From positions 1 through 64,000 of the forward strand of contig JBEHYT010000011.1 in assembly GCA_048498035.1 (NCBI GenBank): DNA of 64,000 nucleotides, given 5' to 3'. A program made the translations under genes and the position numbers. A model generated the notes under the pieces. The model saw nothing but the letters and a program-made list of their open reading frames with translations, was not told the DNA's origin and searched no databases. Shown here in pieces: positions 41,985-50,413 of the stretch. This DNA comes from CADEDV01 sp048498035 (GTDB lineage Bacteria; Bacteroidota; Bacteroidia; Chitinophagales; Chitinophagaceae). The first letter of the stretch is position 1. Each line of letters starts with the position of its first letter.

Positions 41985-44777
41985 ATGAATTCCCGGTTTG
42001 GACTGCTTATCCTGGCTTTAGTTTCTTCCTTATTTACTGTAGCCCAAACACCTTCCGCGAAATTGACCGGAAAGGTGTTGAACGAGAAAAATGAACCCCT
42101 GGCCAGCGTATCTGTAAAAATTACCGGCATGGCCGGTGGTGCTACCACCAATGCAGACGGCACCTTCAGCCTTATATTACCTGTTGGAAAAAAATATGAA
42201 CTCGAATTTTCTGCGGTTGGCTATTTGCCCAAACTGGTAAGTGATGTTGAAGTAAAGGAAGGGCAGATCAATGAACTTGACATTGTAATGGAAATAAACG
42301 CCGCCACGGGCGAAAATGTGGTGGTTACTGCCAGTCGCGCCAGCGCACGGAAAGAAACTGCAGCAGCGCTGATCGCTTTTCAAAAAAATACAAACACAGT
42401 GGCGTCCGTCATCTCCGCCGAAACGATCCGCCGCTCACCCGATAAAAATACCGGCGAAGTGTTGAAACGGATCCCCGGGGCCAGTATCCAGGAAGGTCGT
42501 TTTATCGTGATCCGCGGACTTGCAGACCGCTACAACCAGGCAATGCTGAACGGCATCCTGCTGACGAGCACCGAGCCGGACCGTAAGACTTTCTCCTTCG
42601 ACCTGATCCCTTCATCCATGATCGACAATATTGTGATCAACAAAGCTTTTGTTCCGGAATATCCCGGAGAATGGGCTGGTGGATTGATCCAGGTAAACAC
42701 AAAAGATATTCCCACCAGGAATTTTCTGAATATACAAGTTGGTACGGGTTTTAACTCACAAACCATCGGAAAGGATTTTTATAAAGACAACCAGGGCAAG
42801 CTCGACTGGCTGGGTATTGATGACGGCGCCCGCAGCTTACCATCAAGCTATACTACCAAATCTGCGTTCGATATGTTAAGTCCGGCAGAGAAAACAGCTA
42901 TTGGCGCGCAATTGCCCAACCGCTGGTCTGCAGAAAAAACAACAGCACCCCTGAATGTTTCTTTCCAGGCAAATGGAGGTTTCAACACGAAAATATTTGG
43001 TAAAAAAATACTGGGTGGAACTTTTGGTATCAATTACAACAAGAGCAATAAATACATCAAGATCCTGAATAGGACCAACACGCTGGCCAATGATGTGTTT
43101 AGTATTAATTATAGTTACAACGATGATCGTTACCTGCAGGAAATCCAGGCAGGTGCAATCGGAAGCCTGTCGCTGCAACTGAACGCTAACAACAAGATCT
43201 CGATCAAATCGCTGATCAATGTAAATACCGGGAACGGAGTTGTAGAGCGTACAGGGATCGATTATACACGAAATGACGATATCCAGGGCGCCAGCTTCAC
43301 CTTCAACGAGAATACGTTCTTTACAACACAGTTGAATGGTGAACACAGCCTTACCCCAGCTATTAAGCTAAAATGGTATGGCGCATTCAACATCCTGGAC
43401 GGTTACAGCCCTGACCAGCGCCGCCTGCTGTACACCCGCACCACGGGCACACAGGATCCTTTCCGTGCGCTAATCTCCAATTCACTGTCCCAGCAAAGCG
43501 GCAGCCGCATTTATCAGTCGCTGAGCGACTACATCTATACCGCCGGTGGCGATCTTACATATTCCTTCAACTGGCTACAGCAAAAACAAACATTGAAAGG
43601 CGGTTATATGTTCCAGGTAAAAGACCGCCTGTATGATGCTAAACTGTTTGCCAATTATTTCCCCACTTATAATCCAACGCTTGCACTGCTGCCAGCCGAC
43701 CAGATTTTTGCACCAGAGAATTTTGGCAATGGGTCCGATAACAAATTTGCGTTTGACGCGATCAAATCGAGCAACTTCCGCTATATGGCCAATACGATCC
43801 TCAATGCCGGATTTTTGCAGCTGGATAACCAGTTCACCAAAGAGTTGCGCGTAGTATGGGGATTGCGTGTAGAAGATTACGATCAATTGGTAGGAAGCGT
43901 TAAAACCTGGGATCCGCGTCATACTCACCAGCGTGTGACCGACTTTTTGCCTGGTGTAAATGCTACGTATAAAGTAAATACGAAAACTAATATCCGCCTG
44001 TCCGGATCACAAACGGTGATCCGCCCCGAGTTGCGTGAACTTTCATTCCTGAATCTTTATGATTTTGAGCTGAATGCATCTGTACAGGGTTTGCCTACGT
44101 TAAAGCGTAGCAAGGTTACCAACCTTGACCTCCGGTATGAACTGTATCCGCGCAGCGGCGAAACATTCTCTTTGGGTGTTTTTTACAAACACTTTAAAGA
44201 TCCTATTGAAGCCATCTTTAATGAAGGAAGCGGCGGCGCCAGCACTTTTAACTTCCAGAATCCTGCTGCCGCTAATTCCTATGGAGCAGAAGCTGAATTG
44301 CGTAAACGTCTTGATTTCGTAGACGGGTTGAAGAATTTCACTTTCCAGGCGAATGTGGCCTATATCCACAGCCGTATTAGTGATTCAAGGCTGGCGGTAG
44401 ATCGTCCGTTGCAGGGACAATCACCTTATCTCGTGAACCTTGGTTTGCTGTATGATCTTGAAAAAGCCGGATTCAACGCAACGCTTTTATTTAACCAGAT
44501 TGGCGAACGTATTTACCTCGCGGGGGATATTTCTGCAGGCGCCGGTTCTCCAGACATCTACGAAGCACCCCGCCCGTTGCTTGACCTCCAACTTGCCAAG
44601 AAGATGATGAAAAACAAGGCGGAGATCAGGCTCAACATTTCAGATATCCTGAACCAAACTCAATACTTCTATCAAAATGCTTCGGGTAAGACTTCTTTCC
44701 AAAAAGGAGAAGACGCTTACCGTTTTACCCGCAAGCCTGGCACAAACTATAGCATCACGTTTAACTATTCATTGTAA
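41985..44777 (+). CDS. TonB-dependent outer-membrane receptor with carboxypeptidase-regulatory N-terminus
   Basis: 930 residues. A signal peptide (1-21, ending VAQ) leads to a beta-sandwich CarboxypepD-reg domain (about 27-105). The plug domain (about 130-235) includes NTGEVLKRIPGASIQEGRFIVIRGLADRYN, and a C-terminal barrel ends in NYSL with a terminal hydrophobic residue. It imports a ligand across the outer membrane using TonB energy. The ATG at 41985 is chosen because an earlier in-frame ATG at 41949 lies upstream of the promoter. The next gene codes for a surface lipoprotein. The Pho-box-like array suggests a phosphorus source as ligand, for example an organophosphate, but the ligand is unknown. 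Confidence 0.9.
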   Translation: MNSRFGLLILALVSSLFTVAQTPSAKLTGKVLNEKNEPLASVSVKITGMAGGATTNADGTFSLILPVGKKYELEFSAVGYLPKLVSDVEVKEGQINELDIVMEINAATGENVVVTASRASARKETAAALIAFQKNTNTVASVISAETIRRSPDKNTGEVLKRIPGASIQEGRFIVIRGLADRYNQAMLNGILLTSTEPDRKTFSFDLIPSSMIDNIVINKAFVPEYPGEWAGGLIQVNTKDIPTRNFLNIQVGTGFNSQTIGKDFYKDNQGKLDWLGIDDGARSLPSSYTTKSAFDMLSPAEKTAIGAQLPNRWSAEKTTAPLNVSFQANGGFNTKIFGKKILGGTFGINYNKSNKYIKILNRTNTLANDVFSINYSYNDDRYLQEIQAGAIGSLSLQLNANNKISIKSLINVNTGNGVVERTGIDYTRNDDIQGASFTFNENTFFTTQLNGEHSLTPAIKLKWYGAFNILDGYSPDQRRLLYTRTTGTQDPFRALISNSLSQQSGSRIYQSLSDYIYTAGGDLTYSFNWLQQKQTLKGGYMFQVKDRLYDAKLFANYFPTYNPTLALLPADQIFAPENFGNGSDNKFAFDAIKSSNFRYMANTILNAGFLQLDNQFTKELRVVWGLRVEDYDQLVGSVKTWDPRHTHQRVTDFLPGVNATYKVNTKTNIRLSGSQTVIRPELRELSFLNLYDFELNASVQGLPTLKRSKVTNLDLRYELYPRSGETFSLGVFYKHFKDPIEAIFNEGSGGASTFNFQNPAAANSYGAEAELRKRLDFVDGLKNFTFQANVAYIHSRISDSRLAVDRPLQGQSPYLVNLGLLYDLEKAGFNATLLFNQIGERIYLAGDISAGAGSPDIYEAPRPLLDLQLAKKMMKNKAEIRLNISDILNQTQYFYQNASGKTSFQKGEDAYRFTRKPGTNYSITFNYSL

Positions 44778-44799
44778 AAAACTTTAAACACATACGGAA

Positions 44800-46263
44800 A
44801 TGAAAAAATCACTGTTTTTCCTGGCTGTTGCAGCCGCTGTTGCTTTCGGAAGCTGCCGCAAGATTGAATCTGACGGCCAGGTGATTGTTGTGACCCAACC
44901 TGGCGGAGGCACTTCAACCGGCCAAACAATTACGCTATCAGGCCGCATCAATGCAGATACCACCCTGCATAAAGAAAATACTTACATCCTGAAAGGGCTT
45001 GTATATATGGTGGGCAATCACACAATGAACATTGAAGCAGGTACAGTGATCAAAGGATCGTATAGCGGTTCAGACGTTGCCGCCCTGATCATCACCCGCG
45101 GTTCCAAAATCAATGCAGTAGGTACAGCTTCAGATCCGATTGTGTTTACCTCTGCATCTCCCAACCCGCGCTCCGGCGACTGGGGCGGTATCGTGCTTTG
45201 CGGAAAAGCAAACTACAACCTCAGCTTTAACGGTATCCAGGGACTTTGCCAGGTAGAGGGCGGAATTGACAACGCTAATGGTGACGGTCTTGCCGGTTCA
45301 GGTGATGCTGTAGTGCCTACACCTGTTCCTGCTGATAACTCAGGCGTAATGAAATTTGTGCGAATTGAATATGCCGGGTACGCTTACCAGCCCGATAAAG
45401 AGATCAACAGCCTCACTTTCGCGTGTGTGGGTAGTGGTACAACTATCGACCACATCGAAACGGTTTACGCAAAAGATGATGCCTACGAATGGTTTGGCGG
45501 GTCTGTAAATTGTAAATACCTCATCGCCTACAAAACACAGGATGATGATTTTGATACTGACAACGGATTTAGCGGTAAAGTACAGTTTGGCCTGGTGATG
45601 CGCGATTCTCTGATTGCCGACGTTTCCACATCAGAAGCTTTTGAAAGTGATAACAACGCCAGCGGTACCAGTGCTACTCCTAAAACGAGTGCAATCTTCT
45701 GTAACATCACCGCTATCGGCCCACGTGCTACACTCAATAACATCGGTAATCCGCTGTTCCGTGCGGGTGCACAGATCCGTCGTAATTCAGCGATCTCTAT
45801 CTACAATTCCATTATCATGGGATGGCCGCAGGCAATCCTGATTGATGCATCAACAGGTGTGCCAACCGATAACAATATTGTGGACAGCTCACTCCGCATC
45901 CGTTACACTACACTCGCTGGTAACAATGTGAACCTGAAATACGCTGCGGGTTCACCTGCAACCGGCGCTACAGATGCCAGCATCCTGGCTTGGTTTACCA
46001 ATCCTTATTTCGGTAACCAGATCCTGACCAATGTGGATGATGCCCGATTGACATTGCCGTTCAACTACGCAGCTCCAGATCCTACGCCTTTCGGTTCTGG
46101 TAGTAATAACCAGGCTTCAAATGCCAATTTTACCGATCCTAAGTTGCAGGATGCGTTCTTTGATGTAGTTCCATTCCGTGGCGCTATCGCACCGTCACTT
46201 TCTTCTGCAGGTACCAGTGATGCAAACTGGTGGAAAGGATGGACAAAGTTCAATTACAATTAA
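44800..46263 (+). CDS. Lipoprotein with beta-helix/parallel-beta-repeat fold, receptor partner
   Basis: 487 residues. A lipoprotein signal (VAFGSC, lipidated Cys19) and a short linker precede repeats typical of a right-handed beta-helix (YILKGLVYMVGNHTMNIEAGTVIKG; ALIITRGSKINAVGTASDPIVFTS; SGDWGGIVLCGKA). I recognise no catalytic residues. It begins 22 nt after the TonB receptor and ends in its own terminator, so the two genes form a small operon. By analogy with SusD-like or other receptor-associated lipoproteins it may bind the imported ligand at the surface, but it is not a SusD family protein. Confidence 0.7.
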   Translation: MKKSLFFLAVAAAVAFGSCRKIESDGQVIVVTQPGGGTSTGQTITLSGRINADTTLHKENTYILKGLVYMVGNHTMNIEAGTVIKGSYSGSDVAALIITRGSKINAVGTASDPIVFTSASPNPRSGDWGGIVLCGKANYNLSFNGIQGLCQVEGGIDNANGDGLAGSGDAVVPTPVPADNSGVMKFVRIEYAGYAYQPDKEINSLTFACVGSGTTIDHIETVYAKDDAYEWFGGSVNCKYLIAYKTQDDDFDTDNGFSGKVQFGLVMRDSLIADVSTSEAFESDNNASGTSATPKTSAIFCNITAIGPRATLNNIGNPLFRAGAQIRRNSAISIYNSIIMGWPQAILIDASTGVPTDNNIVDSSLRIRYTTLAGNNVNLKYAAGSPATGATDASILAWFTNPYFGNQILTNVDDARLTLPFNYAAPDPTPFGSGSNNQASNANFTDPKLQDAFFDVVPFRGAIAPSLSSAGTSDANWWKGWTKFNYN

Positions 46264-46287
46264 TCAACAACCACTATAGCTCTTTAA

Positions 46288-46320
46288 TAAATAACCCCGC
46301 CACGTGCGGGGTTATTTTAT
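46288..46320 (+). terminator. Intrinsic terminator of the TonB receptor operon
   Basis: AATAACCCCGC pairs with GCGGGGTTATT across CACGT, followed by TTA. It shows that the following 46461 terminator is not needed for this operon. Confidence 0.8.
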
Positions 46321-46326
46321 AGTTTG

Positions 46327-46354
46327 GTAACAGGTAGTTTACTTCCAGTTTATA
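46327..46354 (+). promoter_or_regulatory. Putative Pho-box-like operator before candidate small RNA 2
   Basis: GTAACA (46327), TTTACT (46338) and TTTATA (46349) in exact 11-bp period. Two of the three hexamers are degenerate, and I see no good -7 element at the expected distance, so support is weaker than at 41891. Confidence 0.3.
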
Positions 46355-46389
46355 ACAGGCATCGATCTTTACATCAGTTCTTACAGATA

Positions 46390-46491
46390 GAGTCCTAATT
46401 GTAGTTACGTTAGTCGTTAGTTATCGTTCCACGATCGGACGCAATTTTCTCATGCAGTGATACCCCGTTTTTTTAAACGGGGTATTTTTTT
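46390..46491 (+). ncRNA. Candidate small RNA 2 (about 100 nt)
   Basis: A non-coding stretch between the terminator at 46288-46320 and a second strong terminator. It contains a small hairpin (ATCGT/ACGAT, 46423-46435), then CAATTTTCTCAT (46442-46453) and GCAGT (46454-46458) just before the terminator, the same order as in candidate small RNA 1. The 5' end is a guess. Alternatively this is only a back-up terminator of the receptor operon. Confidence 0.4.
46460..46491 (+). terminator. Intrinsic terminator of candidate small RNA 2
   Basis: TACCCCGTTT pairs with AAACGGGGTA across TTTT, followed by TTTTTTT on the plus strand only. Confidence 0.88.
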
Positions 46492-46501
46492 GACTGGTGA
46501 A

Positions 46502-47503
46502 TCATGCAGGTTCGGCCACTGCAGCAAGCGCCAATATACGCTCCAGCGCCGGTACAATTGTATTGCTGTAGTCTTTTTGTACCACAGGTCCGTCATGTAA
46601 CCATCGCGTTAGTTCATCCCTGAACCCTGCACTAATACAGTCCAGCGTGGTTACACCCAATTGCTGCAGGGCAGCGGCATTACATTGCTGCTCGTATTGT
46701 CCGCGGATGGGGATGGAAAGGATTTTTTTTCCAAGATGCATCGCTTCGGCCGGCGTTTCAAAACCGCCGCCTGTTATAATTCCATTGCAAGTGATCAAAC
46801 TCTCATTGAATAATTCCTTGTTCACCGGCATCCATCGGATATGACCTTCCTGTTGAATGGCCGTTATTTCTTTGGTAAAGATCTCAAACCTGCAATCCCG
46901 CAGTGAGAAGAACAGTGCCTTTAACTGCGGCTGACAATAAGAAGGCAGGTACACGGTGATATGACCTTTATCAACCGGGTTTGCATCCAGAATCTGCCGT
47001 TTCACCACAGCTCCAAAAATATCCTGGTCGTAGGCTTCAAAATGAAAACCTACCTGCTGCGTGGAGCGCGCATAGTTTTTTAAGATCCACTCGCCCGTTG
47101 CATTACGCCGTTCAGGTCGCGGCGTTTTAGGCGACATAAAACTGGCCTGGTGGCCAAAATGGATAAAAGGGACCTGTTTGCGCTGGCAGGCCGCTGCGGT
47201 AATATATTCAAAGTCGTTTAATACCAGGTCATACTGCTCCACCGGCAAATCGCGGATCTCCCGCCGAAGTTGCAATGGATGAAATCCACGCAAGATGCGC
47301 CAGTAATCAAGTCCGCCCCGGCAATTGTAATGCAGGCTGATCCCTTTGCTTCGATAACGTACCGGCGCGTCAAGTCGCAGGTTGGCGTTATCACCACTCA
47401 GGAAAATATCTACAGAGCCGATGGTTTGAAGGTAGGGCAGCAGTTCCATTGCCCGGCTGATATGCCCGTTACCCGTAGCCTGAACAGCGTAAAAGATGCG
47501 CAT
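46502..47503 (-). CDS. Glycosyltransferase family protein (MurG-like fold)
   Basis: 333 residues with a GT-B-like layout. The N-terminal IFYAVQATGNGHISRAMELLPYL has the glycine-rich loop and GHISR turn of UDP-sugar:lipid glycosyltransferases. NGIITGGGFETPAEAMHLGKKILSIPIRGQYEQQCNAAAL in the C-terminal half is the nucleotide-sugar-binding region. The protein is probably peripheral to the membrane. It sits 8 nt downstream of an LpxH-like gene, so it probably acts on a lipid or cell-envelope glycan. The specific donor and acceptor are unknown. Confidence 0.8.
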   Translation of the reverse strand: MRIFYAVQATGNGHISRAMELLPYLQTIGSVDIFLSGDNANLRLDAPVRYRSKGISLHYNCRGGLDYWRILRGFHPLQLRREIRDLPVEQYDLVLNDFEYITAAACQRKQVPFIHFGHQASFMSPKTPRPERRNATGEWILKNYARSTQQVGFHFEAYDQDIFGAVVKRQILDANPVDKGHITVYLPSYCQPQLKALFFSLRDCRFEIFTKEITAIQQEGHIRWMPVNKELFNESLITCNGIITGGGFETPAEAMHLGKKILSIPIRGQYEQQCNAAALQQLGVTTLDCISAGFRDELTRWLHDGPVVQKDYSNTIVPALERILALAAVAEPA

Positions 47504-47511
47504 AAAAAAGA

Positions 47512-48342
47512 TTATAAGGTTAGTGTGTGCAGATACATGGCAATTTCATCACCTGCTGCGGTAGCTTCTTTACTGGCAGCAGGATCAGCAGTGGCAATCC
47601 TGTCATCATATGTATAGAGATGCCAGTTACGGTCGTAATATTCCAACGCCGTCAGGTGTTCAATCCAGTCGCCGGAATTCAGGTAGGTCACCTGGCCTTT
47701 ATCAGTTTTTACCAGGCGCTTCGTGGGTTGATGCGTATGACCACAAATCACGCAATCATATTTTTTCTCAATAGCCAGCTCTGCTACCAGTTTTTCAAAA
47801 CGGTCCACCTTTACGATCGATTTATTCACCTGCGCCATAACACGCCGTGAGAATGACACACGTTCACGACCCAACAGTTTTAATCCGCGGTTTACCACCC
47901 GGTTAAACGCCAGCAAAATCGCATATCCATTGCTTCCCATACGTGCCCAGAAGCGGGCTGCGCCCTGCGTGGTATTATCAAATACATCACCGTGAAAAAT
48001 CCAGGTCATCCTGTTATCTATTTCAATAACCACTTTGTCTGCCAATTGCAGGTTCCCCAATTGGAGATCGGTGTAGCGACGTAACATTTCATCATGGTTG
48101 CCGGTGATGTAAATAACGCGTGTGCCATTGGCGAGCAGTTGAAAGATTTCCTTGATCACTGCCATGTGTGCGGGAGGGAAATAATGCTTGCTGAATTGCC
48201 AAACATCAATAATATCACCATTTAAGATCAGCAGCCGCGGATGAATACTGCGGAGGTAGGTGAGTGCTTCCAGGGCACGACTTCCATACGTACCCAGGTG
48301 CAGGTCTGAAAGGACGGCCACATCAACCGGACGTTTTTGCAT
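47512..48342 (-). CDS. LpxH-like metallophosphoesterase (UDP-2,3-diacylglucosamine diphosphatase family)
   Basis: 276 residues of the calcineurin-type phosphoesterase fold: SDLHLGTYG, then LILNGDIIDVWQFSKHYFP, YITGNHDEMLRRY, WIFHGDVFDNT, and CGHTHQPTKR, which supply the di-metal ligands. LpxH hydrolyses UDP-2,3-diacylglucosamine to lipid X in lipid A synthesis. The NGD-IIDVW and HGDVFD segments support this family. It is the first gene of a two-gene unit with the glycosyltransferase, 8 nt apart. Whether it is the lipid A enzyme or a relative is not settled by sequence. Confidence 0.8.
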   Translation of the reverse strand: MQKRPVDVAVLSDLHLGTYGSRALEALTYLRSIHPRLLILNGDIIDVWQFSKHYFPPAHMAVIKEIFQLLANGTRVIYITGNHDEMLRRYTDLQLGNLQLADKVVIEIDNRMTWIFHGDVFDNTTQGAARFWARMGSNGYAILLAFNRVVNRGLKLLGRERVSFSRRVMAQVNKSIVKVDRFEKLVAELAIEKKYDCVICGHTHQPTKRLVKTDKGQVTYLNSGDWIEHLTALEYYDRNWHLYTYDDRIATADPAASKEATAAGDEIAMYLHTLTL

Positions 48343-48436
48343 GGGATCTTGCTTTGTTTAAAGCTAACATCCCAATATGACCGGTATGTTTGAAAATAAT
48401 TAAGGAGAGGTTAATAATGCGCTACATCAAAACCAT

Positions 48437-49480
48437 TTATTTACCGCCATCCAATGTAAAACCAATGGTAGTACCGATGTCTAACCGGCTGCGGACGTGA
48501 ATGGTTTGTCCGTGCGCTTCTACAATGTGTTTGCAAATTGCAAGACCCAGGCCGCTTCCTGTTACATCAATACTTCTTCCTTCATCTGTCCGGAAAAAGC
48601 GCTCAAAAACACGGGCAAGGTGTTTTTCAGGAATGCCAATCCCGTCATCGCCAATTTCAATCAGCACGTGAGCGCCGTCTGTTGTATACATACTGGCAGT
48701 TACATGCCCGTTTTGTTTGCCGTATTTGACTGAATTTTCCACCAGGTTAATCAACACCTGCCGGATTCGTTCTTTATCAGCATGCACTGTTAGTGGTGAT
48801 TCACAACCCTTCTTAATGGAAAAATGAATATTCTTCTCTTCTGCACGCATGGAAAGTGTTTCAAACACCTCCCGAACCACTTCCTGGATAATAAAATTCT
48901 GTTTATACAACACAAGTTCTCCGCGTTCCAGGCTGGAGATCTGGTCCAGATCGTTCAACAGGTTGGTCAGCCGCATTACATTGCGGGCAGTCTTCTGCAA
49001 AAATTTCCGGTTTACTTCCGGGTTTTCCAACGCACCCTGCAGTAATGTGTCAACATAACCCTGGATAGCAAAAATGGGCGTCTTGAATTCGTGTGAGAGA
49101 TTTTGCAAAAATTCACGGCGGAACTGCTCATTGTTGCGCAGCAATTCAAGCTCCCGTTTATTCTCCTGTGCCCATGCCACTACATCTTCCCGTACTTCGT
49201 CGATACTCTTTTGCGGCAGCACATATTTGTAATAGGTTTCTTCCTTCCTGGTGGCCTTTGTCTGGTAAATAAATTTGTAGACCAGCTTGATCTTACGATA
49301 GATAAATCGTTCCAGTACTGCAGAAATAAGAAGATAGGAACCTGCAAGGATCAAAACAAAACAAATGGCGGCCCATTTCCAGTTTTCCACAAAAAAGATC
49401 AGCAGGCTGATGGGAAATGCCAGGATCAGCGCAGTAAAAAGAGAAAGTTGCCGTGGCGAAATGTTCTTGGTAGAAAGCAT
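48437..49480 (-). CDS. phoR: PhoR-like sensor histidine kinase
   Basis: 347 residues. Two membrane helices close together at the N-terminus (about 9-32 and 36-57) leave no sizeable periplasmic domain, as in PhoR. The HisKA dimerisation helix contains NLSHEFKTPIFAIQGYVDTL with the phosphorylated His, and the HATPase domain has NLVENSVKYGKQNG, DDGIGIPEKHLARVFERFF and GSGLGLAICKHIVEAHG. It phosphorylates the adjacent response regulator. The ATG at 49480 follows a perfect -7 element by 6 nt, so the mRNA is probably leaderless. Assignment as PhoR rests on architecture, on the PhoB-like partner and on nearby phosphate genes. Confidence 0.75.
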   Translation of the reverse strand: MLSTKNISPRQLSLFTALILAFPISLLIFFVENWKWAAICFVLILAGSYLLISAVLERFIYRKIKLVYKFIYQTKATRKEETYYKYVLPQKSIDEVREDVVAWAQENKRELELLRNNEQFRREFLQNLSHEFKTPIFAIQGYVDTLLQGALENPEVNRKFLQKTARNVMRLTNLLNDLDQISSLERGELVLYKQNFIIQEVVREVFETLSMRAEEKNIHFSIKKGCESPLTVHADKERIRQVLINLVENSVKYGKQNGHVTASMYTTDGAHVLIEIGDDGIGIPEKHLARVFERFFRTDEGRSIDVTGSGLGLAICKHIVEAHGQTIHVRSRLDIGTTIGFTLDGGK

Positions 49481-49486
49481 GTACCG

Positions 49487-49494
49487 CAAAACTA
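49487..49494 (-). promoter_or_regulatory. -7 element TAGTTTTG of the phoR-like gene
   Basis: Exact TAnnTTTG match on the minus strand, 6 nt before the ATG. The kinase gene can thus be transcribed on its own, apart from the regulator gene. Confidence 0.55.
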
Positions 49495-49522
49495 CAGTTT
49501 AACCCTGAGCCTTAGTACCGGC

Positions 49523-50200
49523 TCAAAGCTCAAATTTGTACCCCACACCTTTTACCGTGGTAATACAATCAATCCCCAGTTTCTGGCGAATCTTCCGGAT
49601 ATGCACGTCAATCGTGCGATCTCCTACAATTACATCATTGCCCCAAACCTGGTTCAGGATCTCATTACGGAGAAATACCCGCCCCGGTTTCTGCGCCAGC
49701 AGGTATAACAGTTCAAATTCCTTTTTTGCGAGTACAATATCATTACCATCCACCTGCACCATAAACCGCTCCGGGTCAATAGTGAGATTGTCTATTACCA
49801 GTGCGGTATTTTCGGTTTTTGTTACACGGCGAAACAACGCATTTACACGGCTCAGGAATACTTTCGGACTTACCGGCTTACTTACATAATCATCAGCGCC
49901 GGTCTCGAGCCCCTTGATCTGCGTGCCTTCATCATTTACCGCCGTCAGGAATATGATCAATGTATCTTTAAAGGCAGGCGTTGCACGCAACAACTGGCAA
50001 ACTTCCACACCTGTTTTTCGGGGCATCATCACATCCAGCACTATTAGGTCTGGCTGTGTGCGCTTGGCTTTTTCAAGGGCCTCATCTCCGTCTTTCGCCG
50101 TTATTACCTCGTACCCCTCATTGGAGAGATTGTATTTCAGAATTTCAAGGATGTCCGGCTCGTCGTCTGCAATCAAAACCTTGCGCGCTTTAGTCTCCAT
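49523..50200 (-). CDS. phoB: PhoB-like response regulator (OmpR/PhoB family)
   Basis: 225 residues. Receiver domain (about 1-120): acidic pocket near VLIADDEPD, phosphorylated Asp in PDLIVLDVMMPRKTG, then Thr and Lys in IFLTAVND and DYVSKPVSPK. The C-terminal winged-helix domain includes RNEILNQVWGNDVIVGDRTIDVHIRKIRQKLG and ends VGYKFEL. It binds DNA as a dimer on direct repeats. The ATG at 50200 is chosen over an upstream TTG (50218) because the protein then begins METKARKVLIADDE. An 11-bp-spaced array upstream suggests autoregulation. Confidence 0.78.
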   Translation of the reverse strand: METKARKVLIADDEPDILEILKYNLSNEGYEVITAKDGDEALEKAKRTQPDLIVLDVMMPRKTGVEVCQLLRATPAFKDTLIIFLTAVNDEGTQIKGLETGADDYVSKPVSPKVFLSRVNALFRRVTKTENTALVIDNLTIDPERFMVQVDGNDIVLAKKEFELLYLLAQKPGRVFLRNEILNQVWGNDVIVGDRTIDVHIRKIRQKLGIDCITTVKGVGYKFEL

Positions 50201-50215
50201 CAGCGAAATTTTGCG

Positions 50216-50223
50216 CAAACCTA
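50216..50223 (-). promoter_or_regulatory. -7 element TAGGTTTG of the phoB-like gene
   Basis: Exact TAnnTTTG match on the minus strand, 15 nt before the ATG, giving a leader of about 9 nt. The nearest hexamer of the upstream Pho-box-like array begins 38 nt further upstream. Confidence 0.5.
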
Positions 50224-50260
50224 AACTGAAATCAGGGTAGAATAAAATACAGGTCAGCGC

Positions 50261-50293
50261 TTTACAGAGAGTTAATGATAACTTAATACATAG
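50261..50293. promoter_or_regulatory. Pho-box-like array at the phoB-like gene
   Basis: TTTACA (50261), TTAATG (50272) and TTAATA (50283), exactly 11 bp apart. The edge nearest the -7 element of the phoB-like gene is 37 nt away, the same gap as at the DUF47-pit operon. On the other strand it lies about 105 nt before the -7 element of the caspase-like gene. Confidence 0.4.
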
Positions 50294-50392
50294 GCACGAC
50301 TATTGTTTTGAACTGCTTGCAACCCATTCAGTTGTGAAATGGGTCTATTCACGGGCAAATGGATCCACATCCCCTGTTTCCGGGCATGTTAG

Positions 50393-50400
50393 TACATTTG
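50393..50400 (+). promoter_or_regulatory. -7 element TACATTTG of the clan CD protein gene
   Basis: Exact TAnnTTTG match, 13 nt before the ATG at 50414. No TTTG at the usual -33 position. Confidence 0.5.
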
Positions 50401-50413
50401 CGATACGATCCTT

